Shown here: positions 13,867-21,405 of the stretch, one piece after another | Layout: every line of letters starts with the position of its first letter | How positions within the stretch are numbered: the first letter of the stretch is position 1 | The notes under the pieces: model-generated | Database searches by the model: none | Told to the model about the DNA's origin: nothing | The model's input: the letters and a program-made list of their open reading frames with translations, nothing else | Source of the DNA: a virus | Length of the DNA stretch: 36,977 bases | Reading direction: 5' to 3' (one strand) | IMG/VR virus record: IMGVR_UViG_3300038420_000029 | Location: 1 to 36,977 of that record | Translations under genes and position numbers: made by a program

Positions 13867-14524
13867 CGAGATGTTCGCCAAACTCGGCAAGCGCGAAGGC
13901 ACGATGCGACTCGCGCTAAAGTTGCTTGAGCAACGCGGCGGTAGTCGGATCATCGAGACGGGCTGCGCTCGGGAGCCGGACAACTGGTCTGGTGACGGGA
14001 TGAGCACGTTGGTGTTCGCTCAGTGGATCAGGGAGCATGGCGGTAGCCTCCGAACCATCGATAACGATGTGGACCATCTAGCGGCGTGCAAGTTGATGGT
14101 TGGATACCCGATTCAATACACGCTCGCCCACTCCGTCGCGGCGCTACGGCGCAACCGCCGTCGGATAGACCTGCTCTATCTCGACAGCCTGGATTATCCC
14201 TTCGGCGCGCTTTGTGATCTATACGGTGGCAAAACGGATCTTGATGTCGCAATCGCCACGCTAAGGGCCATGCCCGAGGCGGAGATTGTGGCGCAGCACC
14301 ACGAGATCATTGATCCAAGTCAGCAGCATTGTCGTGCTGAAGTATCGGCCGCGATGCCGATGCTACCCCTTGGCGCGCTCGTCCTGATCGATGACGCGGG
14401 CCTGCCCGGTGGGGGCAAGGCACGCCTGGCGAAGAAGCTGCTTTGGGATGCGGGCTGGGAATGTCTTGCGGATGAGTACCAGACGCTCTGGAGCAAGCCA
14501 TACGTAGCGGAGGCGGCTGCGTGA
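13856..14524 (+). CDS. SAM-dependent methyltransferase-like protein
   Basis: 222 aa, GTG start. RIIETGCAREPDNWSGDGMS at 31-50 resembles a SAM-binding glycine loop, LRTIDNDVDH matches the acidic end of beta-2, and IDLLYLDSLDYPFG resembles motif IV. Such proteins sit among phage and bacterial glycan genes. Overlaps the glycosyltransferase at 14521 by GTGA, so the two are co-translated. Substrate unknown; sugar or glycan O-methylation is a reasonable guess. Confidence 0.6.
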   Translation: MTLDEMFAKLGKREGTMRLALKLLEQRGGSRIIETGCAREPDNWSGDGMSTLVFAQWIREHGGSLRTIDNDVDHLAACKLMVGYPIQYTLAHSVAALRRNRRRIDLLYLDSLDYPFGALCDLYGGKTDLDVAIATLRAMPEAEIVAQHHEIIDPSQQHCRAEVSAAMPMLPLGALVLIDDAGLPGGGKARLAKKLLWDAGWECLADEYQTLWSKPYVAEAAA

Positions 14525-15567
14525 ACATCGTCCTCCTGTTGGCGCACTCAATCGAGGAGTACGACCAGGTCAAGCTGCTGTCGTCCCTCGGCTATGACGT
14601 GTTCAGCCTCGGCGCGTACAGCGACCCCGCCCATCCCGGCGACGACGCCCGCCCGCCGCTCCCCGACGTACCGGATCACCCGGAACTGCGCGAAGCCTGT
14701 GACGAGTATCGGCGGCTCATGGCGGATCTCTATGGCCCGGCGAAGGATAAGGTCGACTGGGCCAAGTACGTCCTGCCCGATGCGGTGTTCGACTGGGCCG
14801 ATGTCATCATCTGCCACCACCTTGAACATACCTGGCTGCTGCCGGACTGGCCGCGACTTCGGGAGAAGCGCGTCATCTGGCGCACGGTCGGACAGAGCGT
14901 CGAGCACAACGAGCGGCTGATGGCGCCGCTGCGCCGCCAGGGGCTGCAGATCGTCCGCTACTCGCCCAAGGAGCGCAACATCCCCGGCTATGCGGGCGAG
15001 GATGCGCTTATCCGCTTCTACAAAGACCCGGCGGAGTGGTACGGCTGGACCGGCGAGAACGCCGTCGTCCTGAACATCAGCCAGCACTCCGACAAGCCGC
15101 ACGAGCGCGACCGCTGGCTCAACTGGCCGTTCTTCCTTGAAGCCACCGCAGGACTGCCGACGCTGATCGCGGGCAACAACAGCGAGACGAGCGGCGGCAT
15201 TGGGCGCGTCGGCTATGATGACATGCGTGCGCTGCTGCGCACGTCGCGCTGCTACCTGTACACCGGCACGCAACCCGCCTCATACACCCTCGGGCTCATC
15301 GAGGCGATGATGACCGGCATCCCGGTCGTCTCGATTGGGCCGGAGCATATGCAGATCTTCCCTTACGGGCCAAAGTTGTTTGAGGGGCACGAATTGGCGG
15401 GCGATTGGGACGACAACCCGGCCGTGGTGCGTCAGCATCTTGAAATTCTGCTGAGGACACCGCTGGTCGGGGATGAGGGGCGCGACTGGGCCATTGAGAA
15501 CTTTGGTCGTGACAAGATCGCCGCGCAATGGCGGGCGTTTCTGGGTGCGCCACGAACATCCTCGTAG
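14521..15567 (+). CDS. Glycosyltransferase, GT-B type
   Basis: 348 aa, GTGA start. N-terminal MNIVLLLAHSIEEYDQVKLL and DWADVIICHHLEHTWLLPDW form the first Rossmann half. The second half holds VVLNISQHSDKPHERDRWLN and YTGTQPASYTLGLIEAMMTG with IPVVSIGPEHM, the E-x7-E-like donor-binding region of GT4-type enzymes. Cytoplasmic, no signal. Part of a glycosylation cluster; acceptor unknown. Confidence 0.75.
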   Translation: MNIVLLLAHSIEEYDQVKLLSSLGYDVFSLGAYSDPAHPGDDARPPLPDVPDHPELREACDEYRRLMADLYGPAKDKVDWAKYVLPDAVFDWADVIICHHLEHTWLLPDWPRLREKRVIWRTVGQSVEHNERLMAPLRRQGLQIVRYSPKERNIPGYAGEDALIRFYKDPAEWYGWTGENAVVLNISQHSDKPHERDRWLNWPFFLEATAGLPTLIAGNNSETSGGIGRVGYDDMRALLRTSRCYLYTGTQPASYTLGLIEAMMTGIPVVSIGPEHMQIFPYGPKLFEGHELAGDWDDNPAVVRQHLEILLRTPLVGDEGRDWAIENFGRDKIAAQWRAFLGAPRTSS

Positions 15568-16628
15568 ACCGCCACCACGCCGGGCTCTACAACTCGCTCC
15601 AGCTCCTCTTCGAGGATCGCCTCGGCCACACGCTCTACACGCCCATCGGCCACGAGTGGTGGGACGAGGGCTACTGGCGCTTCGGCCAGGTGTTCGGCGA
15701 CGACCGGCTGGCGCAGCAGTACCTCATGGCGGCGGACTTCGACCTGAGCGGGATGCGGTTCACCTACAGCGACGAACTGCGCGCCGAAACCAACCCTTGG
15801 CTACAACGCTGGCTCCTGCATAGTCAGGCTCGCACCTATGATCCCGAGTTCCCCGACCGACCGATCTATGGCGTAACGCTTGAGCGGGCTCGCAAGATGC
15901 CGTGGTTCGCCACGCTCGCCACTGTTCAGGAGAACCAGCAGGGCTTCTACCGCTTCGCCGAAGAGCACGGCGCGAAGTTCCTTTACGGCGTCGGCAACAC
16001 GAACCAGCAGATCGACTGGACGCTTGACCCGCTTGTCCTGAACAGCTCGGAGATGCCGCTGCTGGGGCGCGGCGTGCAGATCGGGCAGGAGTTCGACAGC
16101 GACGGGCTGTTCGCGTTTTGGCCGCCGCAGGAGCGTCACGTCGTCCGGTCGTTCGTCAACTGCATGCCGGAGATCTGCGTTGATCATCCCGAACTCGGCA
16201 CGGCCCTGGAAACGATGCGGATGCAGCCCGACTTCCGGTTTAGCATCCACGGGATCAGTGGACCACAAGGCAACATCAAGCCGATCAGCGACACGGCAGA
16301 GTTGATGCGCTGTTCCGGTTGGGGCTGGCACGACAAGCCGCAGGGCGACGGCTTCGGCCACGTCATTCACTACTGGGCGGCCATCGGCCGACCGCTGATC
16401 GGTCACGGCTCGTTCTACAACGGCAAGAACGCCAGCGTGTTTTGGCGCGACCTCGAAACGTGTATCGATTTCGACAAGCATCCCATCGAGGAAGCGATAG
16501 CGCTCATCCGCGAGATTAGCGCCGATCCGCCGCGCCACGAAGCGATGTGCCGTGCCATCCGCCGGGTGTTCGATGAGACGACAGACTGGGCTGGCGATGC
16601 GGAGAAGGTGCGGGAGTTGATCGCGTGA
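15528..16628 (+). CDS. Glycosyltransferase-like protein, 366 aa
   Basis: The open frame starts at ATG 15528, overlapping the previous gene by 40 bases with no good ribosome site. Coherent family-like sequence starts at 15552, where NILVDRHHAGLYNSLQLLFE is preceded by ACG rather than ATG. Features include DRHHAGLYNSL, LYTPIGHEWWDEGYW, and VNCMPEICVDHPELG; the C-terminus (HYWAAIGRPLIGHGSFYNGK) resembles the sugar-nucleotide half of GT-B proteins. Similar proteins occur beside glycosyltransferases in phages. GTGA overlap at the end. Confidence 0.6.
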   Translation: MAGVSGCATNILVDRHHAGLYNSLQLLFEDRLGHTLYTPIGHEWWDEGYWRFGQVFGDDRLAQQYLMAADFDLSGMRFTYSDELRAETNPWLQRWLLHSQARTYDPEFPDRPIYGVTLERARKMPWFATLATVQENQQGFYRFAEEHGAKFLYGVGNTNQQIDWTLDPLVLNSSEMPLLGRGVQIGQEFDSDGLFAFWPPQERHVVRSFVNCMPEICVDHPELGTALETMRMQPDFRFSIHGISGPQGNIKPISDTAELMRCSGWGWHDKPQGDGFGHVIHYWAAIGRPLIGHGSFYNGKNASVFWRDLETCIDFDKHPIEEAIALIREISADPPRHEAMCRAIRRVFDETTDWAGDAEKVRELIA

Positions 16629-16861
16629 TCGGAATTACGCTCCAGGTTCCCATAGAGGCTCAGTTCACTTGCCGTCACTGCTCTAAGACCGAGACTAGAC
16701 GCCTAGACGTGATGGATATTTACTGCCCAGCCACCTGGTTGTGTCTTCCCCGTGATCTTAGTGGGGGTTGGCCCTATCTTGGGGGAAGGTATCTGCTCTC
16801 GCCTGAGGGCGTATTCTGCTCGGTCCGCTGCGTCCTTGCTTGGATGGCAGATCACCAGTGA
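16625..16861 (+). CDS. Small zinc-site protein, 78 aa
   Basis: GTGA overlaps on both sides. FTCRHCSKTETRRLDVM near the start and FCSVRCVLAW near the end give four cysteines arranged as two CxxC/CxxxC pairs, a likely zinc ribbon. Function unknown. Confidence 0.6.
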   Translation: MIGITLQVPIEAQFTCRHCSKTETRRLDVMDIYCPATWLCLPRDLSGGWPYLGGRYLLSPEGVFCSVRCVLAWMADHQ

Positions 16862-17352
16862 TCGGCTCGCAGACGGAGATCCAGCGCGACGAACGCCGCT
16901 ATCTCGTCAAAGATCCGGCGCCGATCATCAAAGCGTTGCGGACCAAAGGCAAGCCGGACCAATACAACATCTTGACGGCGTACCTGTCGCCGCCGCGCAA
17001 CGGCGCGCGCTATCGGCTTCGCTACTACAACGATGAGCCTACGGCTTGGATGGAGCGCAAGCAGGCGCGGGGCAAGAACGTCGTGAAGCATCGCGTGCCG
17101 ACCAAACTTGGTCGCCACGACGTGCCGAATGGCTTCCGGTTCAACGGCAGAGTCACGTACAGCCGCCTGGCTTGGGACTTGCCGAACGTCCGCGTCACGG
17201 TGGATCAGAACGTCAAGAGTGGCACCGTTGCGCTGCCGTCGTCTGTCGTAGAGGTGAAGGGAGACAACGTGCCGTCTTGGCTGGCTCCGCTGCTGCCGCA
17301 GCGTGCGAAGGGCTTCAGTAAGCGGCGTTGGGCTCAGGGCAAGCTGCCATGA
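16858..17352 (+). CDS. VTC / triphosphate-tunnel-like domain protein
   Basis: 164 aa, GTGA start. Motifs appear in VTC-domain order: ERRYLV (12-17), RYRLRYYND (51-59), MERKQARGKNVVKHRV (65-80), VRVTVDQNV (111-119), VVEVKG (130-135), PSWLAPLLP and FSKRRW (153-158). These alternate charged residues like the strands of the triphosphate tunnel in polyphosphate polymerases of the VTC family. It is shorter than the usual ~220-260 residues and has no visible SPX or membrane part. It may bind or process polyphosphate, a nucleotide or a phosphorylated glycan. Confidence 0.6.
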   Translation: MIGSQTEIQRDERRYLVKDPAPIIKALRTKGKPDQYNILTAYLSPPRNGARYRLRYYNDEPTAWMERKQARGKNVVKHRVPTKLGRHDVPNGFRFNGRVTYSRLAWDLPNVRVTVDQNVKSGTVALPSSVVEVKGDNVPSWLAPLLPQRAKGFSKRRWAQGKLP

Positions 17353-18548
17353 GCCGCGTCCTCTGGTTCGGCGACAGCGCCGACACGGGCTTCGGCACCG
17401 TCACCAACAACATCGTGCCGCGTCTGCGGGCGATGGGCCATGACGTGCGGACGCTCGTGCAGAACGCCACGTGGTGGCACCACGGCGGCGCGGATTCGGG
17501 CATCCTAGCGATGGTGCCGCCGGGTGATCTGGTGAACGTCCTAACGATCGGCTTTCCCGACGACGGCTGGCTGCCGGATACCGTCGTGTTGACGGCAGAC
17601 TACGGCCAGGCGCTGCAGCAGGTCGCGGGCAACGGCCAGGCGCTCTTCGACGCCTTCTCCAAGCGCAATGTGCTTCACTACTGCCCCATCGAGGGAGATG
17701 ATCTCAGCCCGGAGCAAGGCAACTTCTGGCAGATCATCCATCCGATCGCTCTGAGTCAGTTTGGCGCTGATCAGATCGAAAAGGTAACCGGCAAGCGCCC
17801 GCCGGTCATCCCGCATGGCGTAGACACCTCGATATTTCATCCTCTGCCATTGCAGATCCCCGAGATCCGCAATGTCGTCGATGGGACGATCATCCAGAAC
17901 GGGCTGACGGTCAAGAGCAAGCGGCAGGCGCGCTTCGACTTCGGTCTTGATCCAAGCCATATCGTCCTGCTGCGCTGCGACCGCTACATGCGCCGCAAGC
18001 GCTATCCGGCGATGCTGCGCGCCCTGACGCCAACGCTGCTGCGTGGCGACGTAGATCTGGTCATCCACTGCCGCGTGCAGGACCAAGCGGGTGCGCTCGA
18101 GTATGAAACGGCCAAGATGCCGCCGGAAGCTCGCAAGCACGTTGGCTTCACCCAGAAACACAACACTTGGCGCGGCATGAGCGCCGTCAAGCTCGCCGAG
18201 CTCTACAACGCTGCGGATATCTACGTCTCGTGCGGCCCGGAGGGTTTCGGTCTGACGATCGCTGAGTCGCTCGCCTGCGGTGTGCCGGCGGTTGGTATCA
18301 ACGACTCAGCTGTGCCAGAGGTCATCGGCACGGGCGGCCTGTTGGTCAAGGTCGCTCACTATGAAGACAACGAATACAACCATCGCTGGGCGAACCCTGA
18401 CGAGGACGAGCTACGGCGAACGGTCGAGCTGCTGATAGACGATCCTGAGTTGCGTGAAGAGCTAGGACACAACGGCATCGAACACGTCAAGCGCTTCAAT
18501 TGGGATACGGCAGCAGCGCAGTTCAGCGAACTATGTAGGGTGGCGTGA
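17349..18548 (+). CDS. GT4-family glycosyltransferase
   Basis: 399 aa, ATGA overlap. N-terminal VLWFGDSADTGFGTVTNNIV is a glycine-rich GT-B opening; VIPHGVDTSIFHP is the interdomain hinge; and EGFGLTIAESLACGVPAVGI is the E-x7-E donor-binding motif, then DSAVPEVIGTGGLLV. A retaining GT-B enzyme using a nucleotide sugar is expected. Clustered with two other glycosyltransferase-like genes and the VTC-like gene. Confidence 0.85.
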   Translation: MSRVLWFGDSADTGFGTVTNNIVPRLRAMGHDVRTLVQNATWWHHGGADSGILAMVPPGDLVNVLTIGFPDDGWLPDTVVLTADYGQALQQVAGNGQALFDAFSKRNVLHYCPIEGDDLSPEQGNFWQIIHPIALSQFGADQIEKVTGKRPPVIPHGVDTSIFHPLPLQIPEIRNVVDGTIIQNGLTVKSKRQARFDFGLDPSHIVLLRCDRYMRRKRYPAMLRALTPTLLRGDVDLVIHCRVQDQAGALEYETAKMPPEARKHVGFTQKHNTWRGMSAVKLAELYNAADIYVSCGPEGFGLTIAESLACGVPAVGINDSAVPEVIGTGGLLVKVAHYEDNEYNHRWANPDEDELRRTVELLIDDPELREELGHNGIEHVKRFNWDTAAAQFSELCRVA

Positions 18549-18766
18549 TGGCTAGAGTGAGTCGGCATCCGGTCGGCTGGCGCGAGATCGTAGAGCGCGA
18601 TGAGAAGGCCGATGTCGAACTAGAAGAAGAGATCGGTCGGTCTGCATTGCTCGGCATCATCCGCGCCAACTGTGAACCAGGCAGGGTGATTGATGCGCTG
18701 ACGCTGCTAACGAACAGCGACATTATCACCAAGGATGAGGCACGAGCAGCGCTGGGTTTGCACTAG
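18548..18766 (+). CDS. Small helical hypothetical protein, 72 aa
   Basis: Starts in a TGATG overlap (a GTG at 18545 is also possible). Charged N-terminus (GWREIVERDEKADVELEEEI) and a C-terminal ALTLLTNSDIITKDEARAAL that reads like a phage portal- or capsid-linked helix. No family. Last protein gene before tRNA-Ser. Confidence 0.5.
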   Translation: MARVSRHPVGWREIVERDEKADVELEEEIGRSALLGIIRANCEPGRVIDALTLLTNSDIITKDEARAALGLH

Positions 18767-18826
18767 GGTACATACAACGACACAACGACTCTTGCTTTGG
18801 CACTAGTCCTCATGCCAACGGCGCGC

Positions 18827-18912
18827 GGATAGGTGGCCGAATGGTGAAGGCAGTCGCCCGCTAAGCGACTCGGCGCGAGTCGATGCAGGTTCGACTCCTG
18901 CCCTATCCGCCA
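18827..18912 (+). tRNA. tRNA-Ser (anticodon GCU), CCA encoded
   Basis: Acceptor GGATAGG/CCTATCC, D arm GGCC..., anticodon stem GTCGC/GCGAC with loop CCGCTAA, a long class II variable arm (TCGGCGCGAGTCGAT), T arm GCAGG-TTCGACT-CCTGC, discriminator G and an encoded CCA. The anticodon is GCU. As in the tRNA-Ile, the base before the anticodon is C instead of U33. Confidence 0.92.
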
Positions 18913-19313
18913 CCCACATGTCACCACGACTCGCCTGAGTTTGGCCTGGGTTTGTGGGTGGGTACGTAGAACGGCGCGCCGTGCATGCCTGCTGTGTGTG
19001 AGTAGTGCATGGATATGCGCGGAGTAGCATGCATAGCGCCTGCATACTGTGCAGCAGCCGACGGTCTTTTGTAGCGCGGCGCGCTCCAAATTGAAGACCG
19101 AACCCAACAAAAACAAGTGACCCCCTTACGTTTAGCGACCCGCAGCGCATGGTGCCTTCGTTTCGTAGGCTGATGGTCGCATTTACTCTCTATTCGTAAG
19201 GCATCCTGAAACCGCCTATCCGTTCACCGTCTCCGAACGTTCAGCAAACGTTCAGGAACCACTCAGCACTTTATGCAGTCCCGAGGCGGCGCATGCATGC
19301 GCTTGCATAATCC
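18913..19313. other. 400-bp non-coding region before the packaging genes
   Basis: No credible gene on either strand. It contains the palindrome acggcgcgccgt (18971-18982), a stem cggtctt/aagaccg (19062-19068 and 19094-19100), a 9-bp inverted repeat ccacccaca/tgtgggtgg (18910-18918, 18953-18961), many tgcat/gcatgc words, and two 11-bp-spaced aacgttcag copies. A tactct at 19184-19189 equals the -10 boxes at 34885-34936, but the -35 is poor. Its place before the terminase genes suits a packaging (cos/pac) or regulatory site. Confidence 0.6.
19236..19255 (+). repeat. Two direct repeats aacgttcag, 11 bp apart
   Basis: Copies at 19236-19244 and 19247-19255 lie one helical turn apart, about 60 bases before the small-terminase-like gene. 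Each contains the palindromic aacgtt core. A protein-binding site, perhaps for the terminase small subunit, is inferred. Confidence 0.6.
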
Positions 19314-19718
19314 ATGAGATGCAAAGTCTGCCTGGACGAGCGCGTGCAGGACGTGGACGCAGCGCTCGCCGCGGGCCGCAGCGCGCATTCGCTCGCCGTC
19401 GAGTTCGGCTTGCCGCCGGAGTCCATGAAGCGCCACGCTCGCAGCCACGCCCGCAGGTTCGACGCGCCGGTCAACCGACCCGGCACCGACCCGCTGGTCG
19501 AGCTTACCACCGCCCTACGGACGCCCGCCCTTGGGGGCGACACGGCCGCGGCACGCGAGTACCGCCTCGCGCTCCACGCCGTCGCGGCGCAGAGCGCCGA
19601 GCGGCCCGCCTACAACGTCCTAATCGACCCGGAGTGGATCGCGCTGCGCACCGCCATCCTGCGGGCGCTTGAACCCTACCCCGAAGCACGCCAGGCGGTG
19701 GCCGATGCGATACGGTAG
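19314..19718 (+). CDS. HTH protein, probable terminase small subunit
   Basis: 134 aa from ATG 19314. The N-terminus has CKVC followed by VQDVDAALAAGRSAHSLAVE and FGLPPESMKRHARSH, a zinc-pair plus resolvase-like helix-turn-helix pattern often found in genes next to the terminase large subunit. The rest is helical. No Shine-Dalgarno is visible before the ATG; a cataat lies only a few bases upstream. Assignment rests on HTH plus position. Confidence 0.6.
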   Translation: MRCKVCLDERVQDVDAALAAGRSAHSLAVEFGLPPESMKRHARSHARRFDAPVNRPGTDPLVELTTALRTPALGGDTAAAREYRLALHAVAAQSAERPAYNVLIDPEWIALRTAILRALEPYPEARQAVADAIR

Positions 19719-20013
19719 GCAGCGGATCATCGGATCGAACGACTCTCGCGCTCCGGTTCGCCGACGTAAGCACGGCCTGACCGCCGACGAACAGGACGCG
19801 CTGCTCGTCCTTCAAGGCGGTCACTGCGCCGCCTGCCCGGAGACGCGGGGACTGCAGCTCGATCACGATCACCGTCACTGTCCCGGCGCGGTCGGCTGCC
19901 GCCATTGCGTCCGCGGCTATCTCTGCCGTGGCTGCAACCAGGCGCTCGGCGGAGTGGAAGACAATCCCGCCACCCTGAAGGCGCTTATAGCCTACCTGGA
20001 GCGAACGGCATGA
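19705..20013 (+). CDS. Endonuclease VII-like HNH nuclease
   Basis: 102 aa, starting at ATG 19705 inside the end of the previous gene (14-base overlap). GGHCAACPETRGLQLDHDH then CRHCVRGYLCRGCNQALGG and NPATLKALIAYLE match the recombination endonuclease VII family, with the LDHDH catalytic core and four zinc cysteines. These enzymes resolve branched DNA, useful before packaging. Overlaps the terminase by ATGA. Confidence 0.85.
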   Translation: MRYGRQRIIGSNDSRAPVRRRKHGLTADEQDALLVLQGGHCAACPETRGLQLDHDHRHCPGAVGCRHCVRGYLCRGCNQALGGVEDNPATLKALIAYLERTA

Positions 20014-20735
20014 TCCGCGAGGATCTGCTGGCCGCGCTGGACCCGGTCGCCGTGTTCGAGCGGGCGTTCGGCTTCCCAGCGCTGGACTGGCAGAAGCGCT
20101 ACCTGCGGGAAGACCGCCCGGCGCTCGTCCTCAAGGGTCGGCAGATCGGTGCGTCGCTCGCTGCGGCGGCGCTCTGCATCCACCAGGCGATCTACGTCCC
20201 CAACTCGCTGGCGGCGATCGTCTCACCGAGCCTCAAGCAGTCCACCGAGATCTGCACTCGAGCCCGGATGGGCCTGCGGGCACTCGGCGAAGCGCTACCA
20301 CAGGACTCCGCCTCGCTCTTGCGGCTCCGCAACGGCTCACGCATCCTGTCCCTGCCGGGGTCGGCGCGCAGCGTCCGCGGTTGGTCGGCGCGCCTGCTCA
20401 TTCTCGATGAGGCGGCGTACCTAGAGCACGACACCGTAGTCGCCGCGCGGGCGCTGGTTGCCACCGGAGGCCGGCTGGTAGTCCAGTCCACGCCGGCCGC
20501 GGAGACGGGCGACTTCTACGACATGTACCGGGCCAACGACCCGGCATGGGCGCACTTCCGCGTCCGCTCCGCCGACGTATCGACGATCAGCGCCGACTTC
20601 CTGGCCGGTGAGCGCCGCGCCATGAGCGCTGACGCCTACGCCGCCGAGTACGAATGCACCTTCGGACGGACGGGCGCGTCATTGTTCACCGCCGACCGGA
20701 TCGCCAGCCTGATACTGCCGAAGGCGCGGCCATGA
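20010..20735 (+). CDS. Terminase large subunit, ATPase domain only
   Basis: 241 aa, ATGA start. Walker A-like LKGRQIGAS (41-49), Walker B LLILDEAAYL (129-138) and a VVQSTPAAETGDFYDMY coupling segment are clear, and DWQKRYLR is the usual adenine-side start. The protein stops right after FGRTGASLFTADRIASLILP, where the nuclease domain normally begins. It powers DNA packaging into the prohead. The nuclease half is the next gene. Confidence 0.85.
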   Translation: MIREDLLAALDPVAVFERAFGFPALDWQKRYLREDRPALVLKGRQIGASLAAAALCIHQAIYVPNSLAAIVSPSLKQSTEICTRARMGLRALGEALPQDSASLLRLRNGSRILSLPGSARSVRGWSARLLILDEAAYLEHDTVVAARALVATGGRLVVQSTPAAETGDFYDMYRANDPAWAHFRVRSADVSTISADFLAGERRAMSADAYAAEYECTFGRTGASLFTADRIASLILPKARP

Positions 20736-21241
20736 ACAACGTGGGCATCGCGATCACGACTACCGGCGCCGGGGTCATCGTCGTTGACCAGGATGTCCAG
20801 GGGAACAACGTCGTCACTGACATCCGCGTCCTGCCGTTCAACGTCGAGGAAGTGGTGCGGTGCGTCGAGGGGCTTGAGGCCGACGCCACGACGCAGTTCA
20901 TCGTGGACTCTGAGGGGCTGGGCGGCGCGCTCTGGGACCTCCTGGCACCTAAGACGGTCAAGCGCTCGTTCCCGTCTGAGACAGAACTGGCGAAGCGCGA
21001 CCGCTGGCGGCTCTACGAAGTCCACGGCACCGCCCGCCAGGAGCTCGTGAACATCCTGGTCATCAAGATCCACAACGAGCAGCTCCACTTCATGCCGGAC
21101 CTCGAAGGGCAGGACGCTCTCACCGCCGACCTGCTCCACCCGCCGCAGGTTGGCCCGGACGGCTTGGTCGGCTCGGCGCTCGTGGTGGCGCTGGCGCTCG
21201 CCGTCACGCAGCGGCCACGCCGTAGGCATGGATGGGCATGA
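20732..21241 (+). CDS. Terminase large subunit, separate nuclease domain
   Basis: 169 aa, ATGA overlap with the ATPase gene in another frame. TQFIVDSEGLGGALWDLLAP (54-73) matches the second acidic motif of the RNase H-like TerL nuclease, and GLVGSALVVALALAV the last helix. The first aspartate expected in strand one is not obvious (NVGIAITTTGAG), and the last helix lacks the usual DALALA acid. It should cut concatemers at packaging if active. Confidence 0.7.
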   Translation: MNNVGIAITTTGAGVIVVDQDVQGNNVVTDIRVLPFNVEEVVRCVEGLEADATTQFIVDSEGLGGALWDLLAPKTVKRSFPSETELAKRDRWRLYEVHGTARQELVNILVIKIHNEQLHFMPDLEGQDALTADLLHPPQVGPDGLVGSALVVALALAVTQRPRRRHGWA

Positions 21242-21405
21242 AAGAGCGACCCAGGGCCAAGGCCGAGCGACCCAAACCCAAGCGTAACGACGGCGTATGT
21301 CGCTGCCCGCAGCCCGCCGTGGACAGCGATTACGACCTAGACGGGGACGATTCCTTCTGCTGGCGCTGTCACCGCCCGATCTTCATCGAAGGGAACGACC
21401 AATGA
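21238..21405 (+). CDS. Small Cys-rich protein, 55 aa
   Basis: ATGA overlaps with the terminase nuclease and the portal. Basic Lys/Arg/Pro N-terminus (ERPRAKAERPKPKRN) then CRCPQP and FCWRCHRPIF, a small zinc site. It lies between terminase and portal; many phages carry an uncharacterised zinc protein here. Confidence 0.55.
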   Translation: MKERPRAKAERPKPKRNDGVCRCPQPAVDSDYDLDGDDSFCWRCHRPIFIEGNDQ

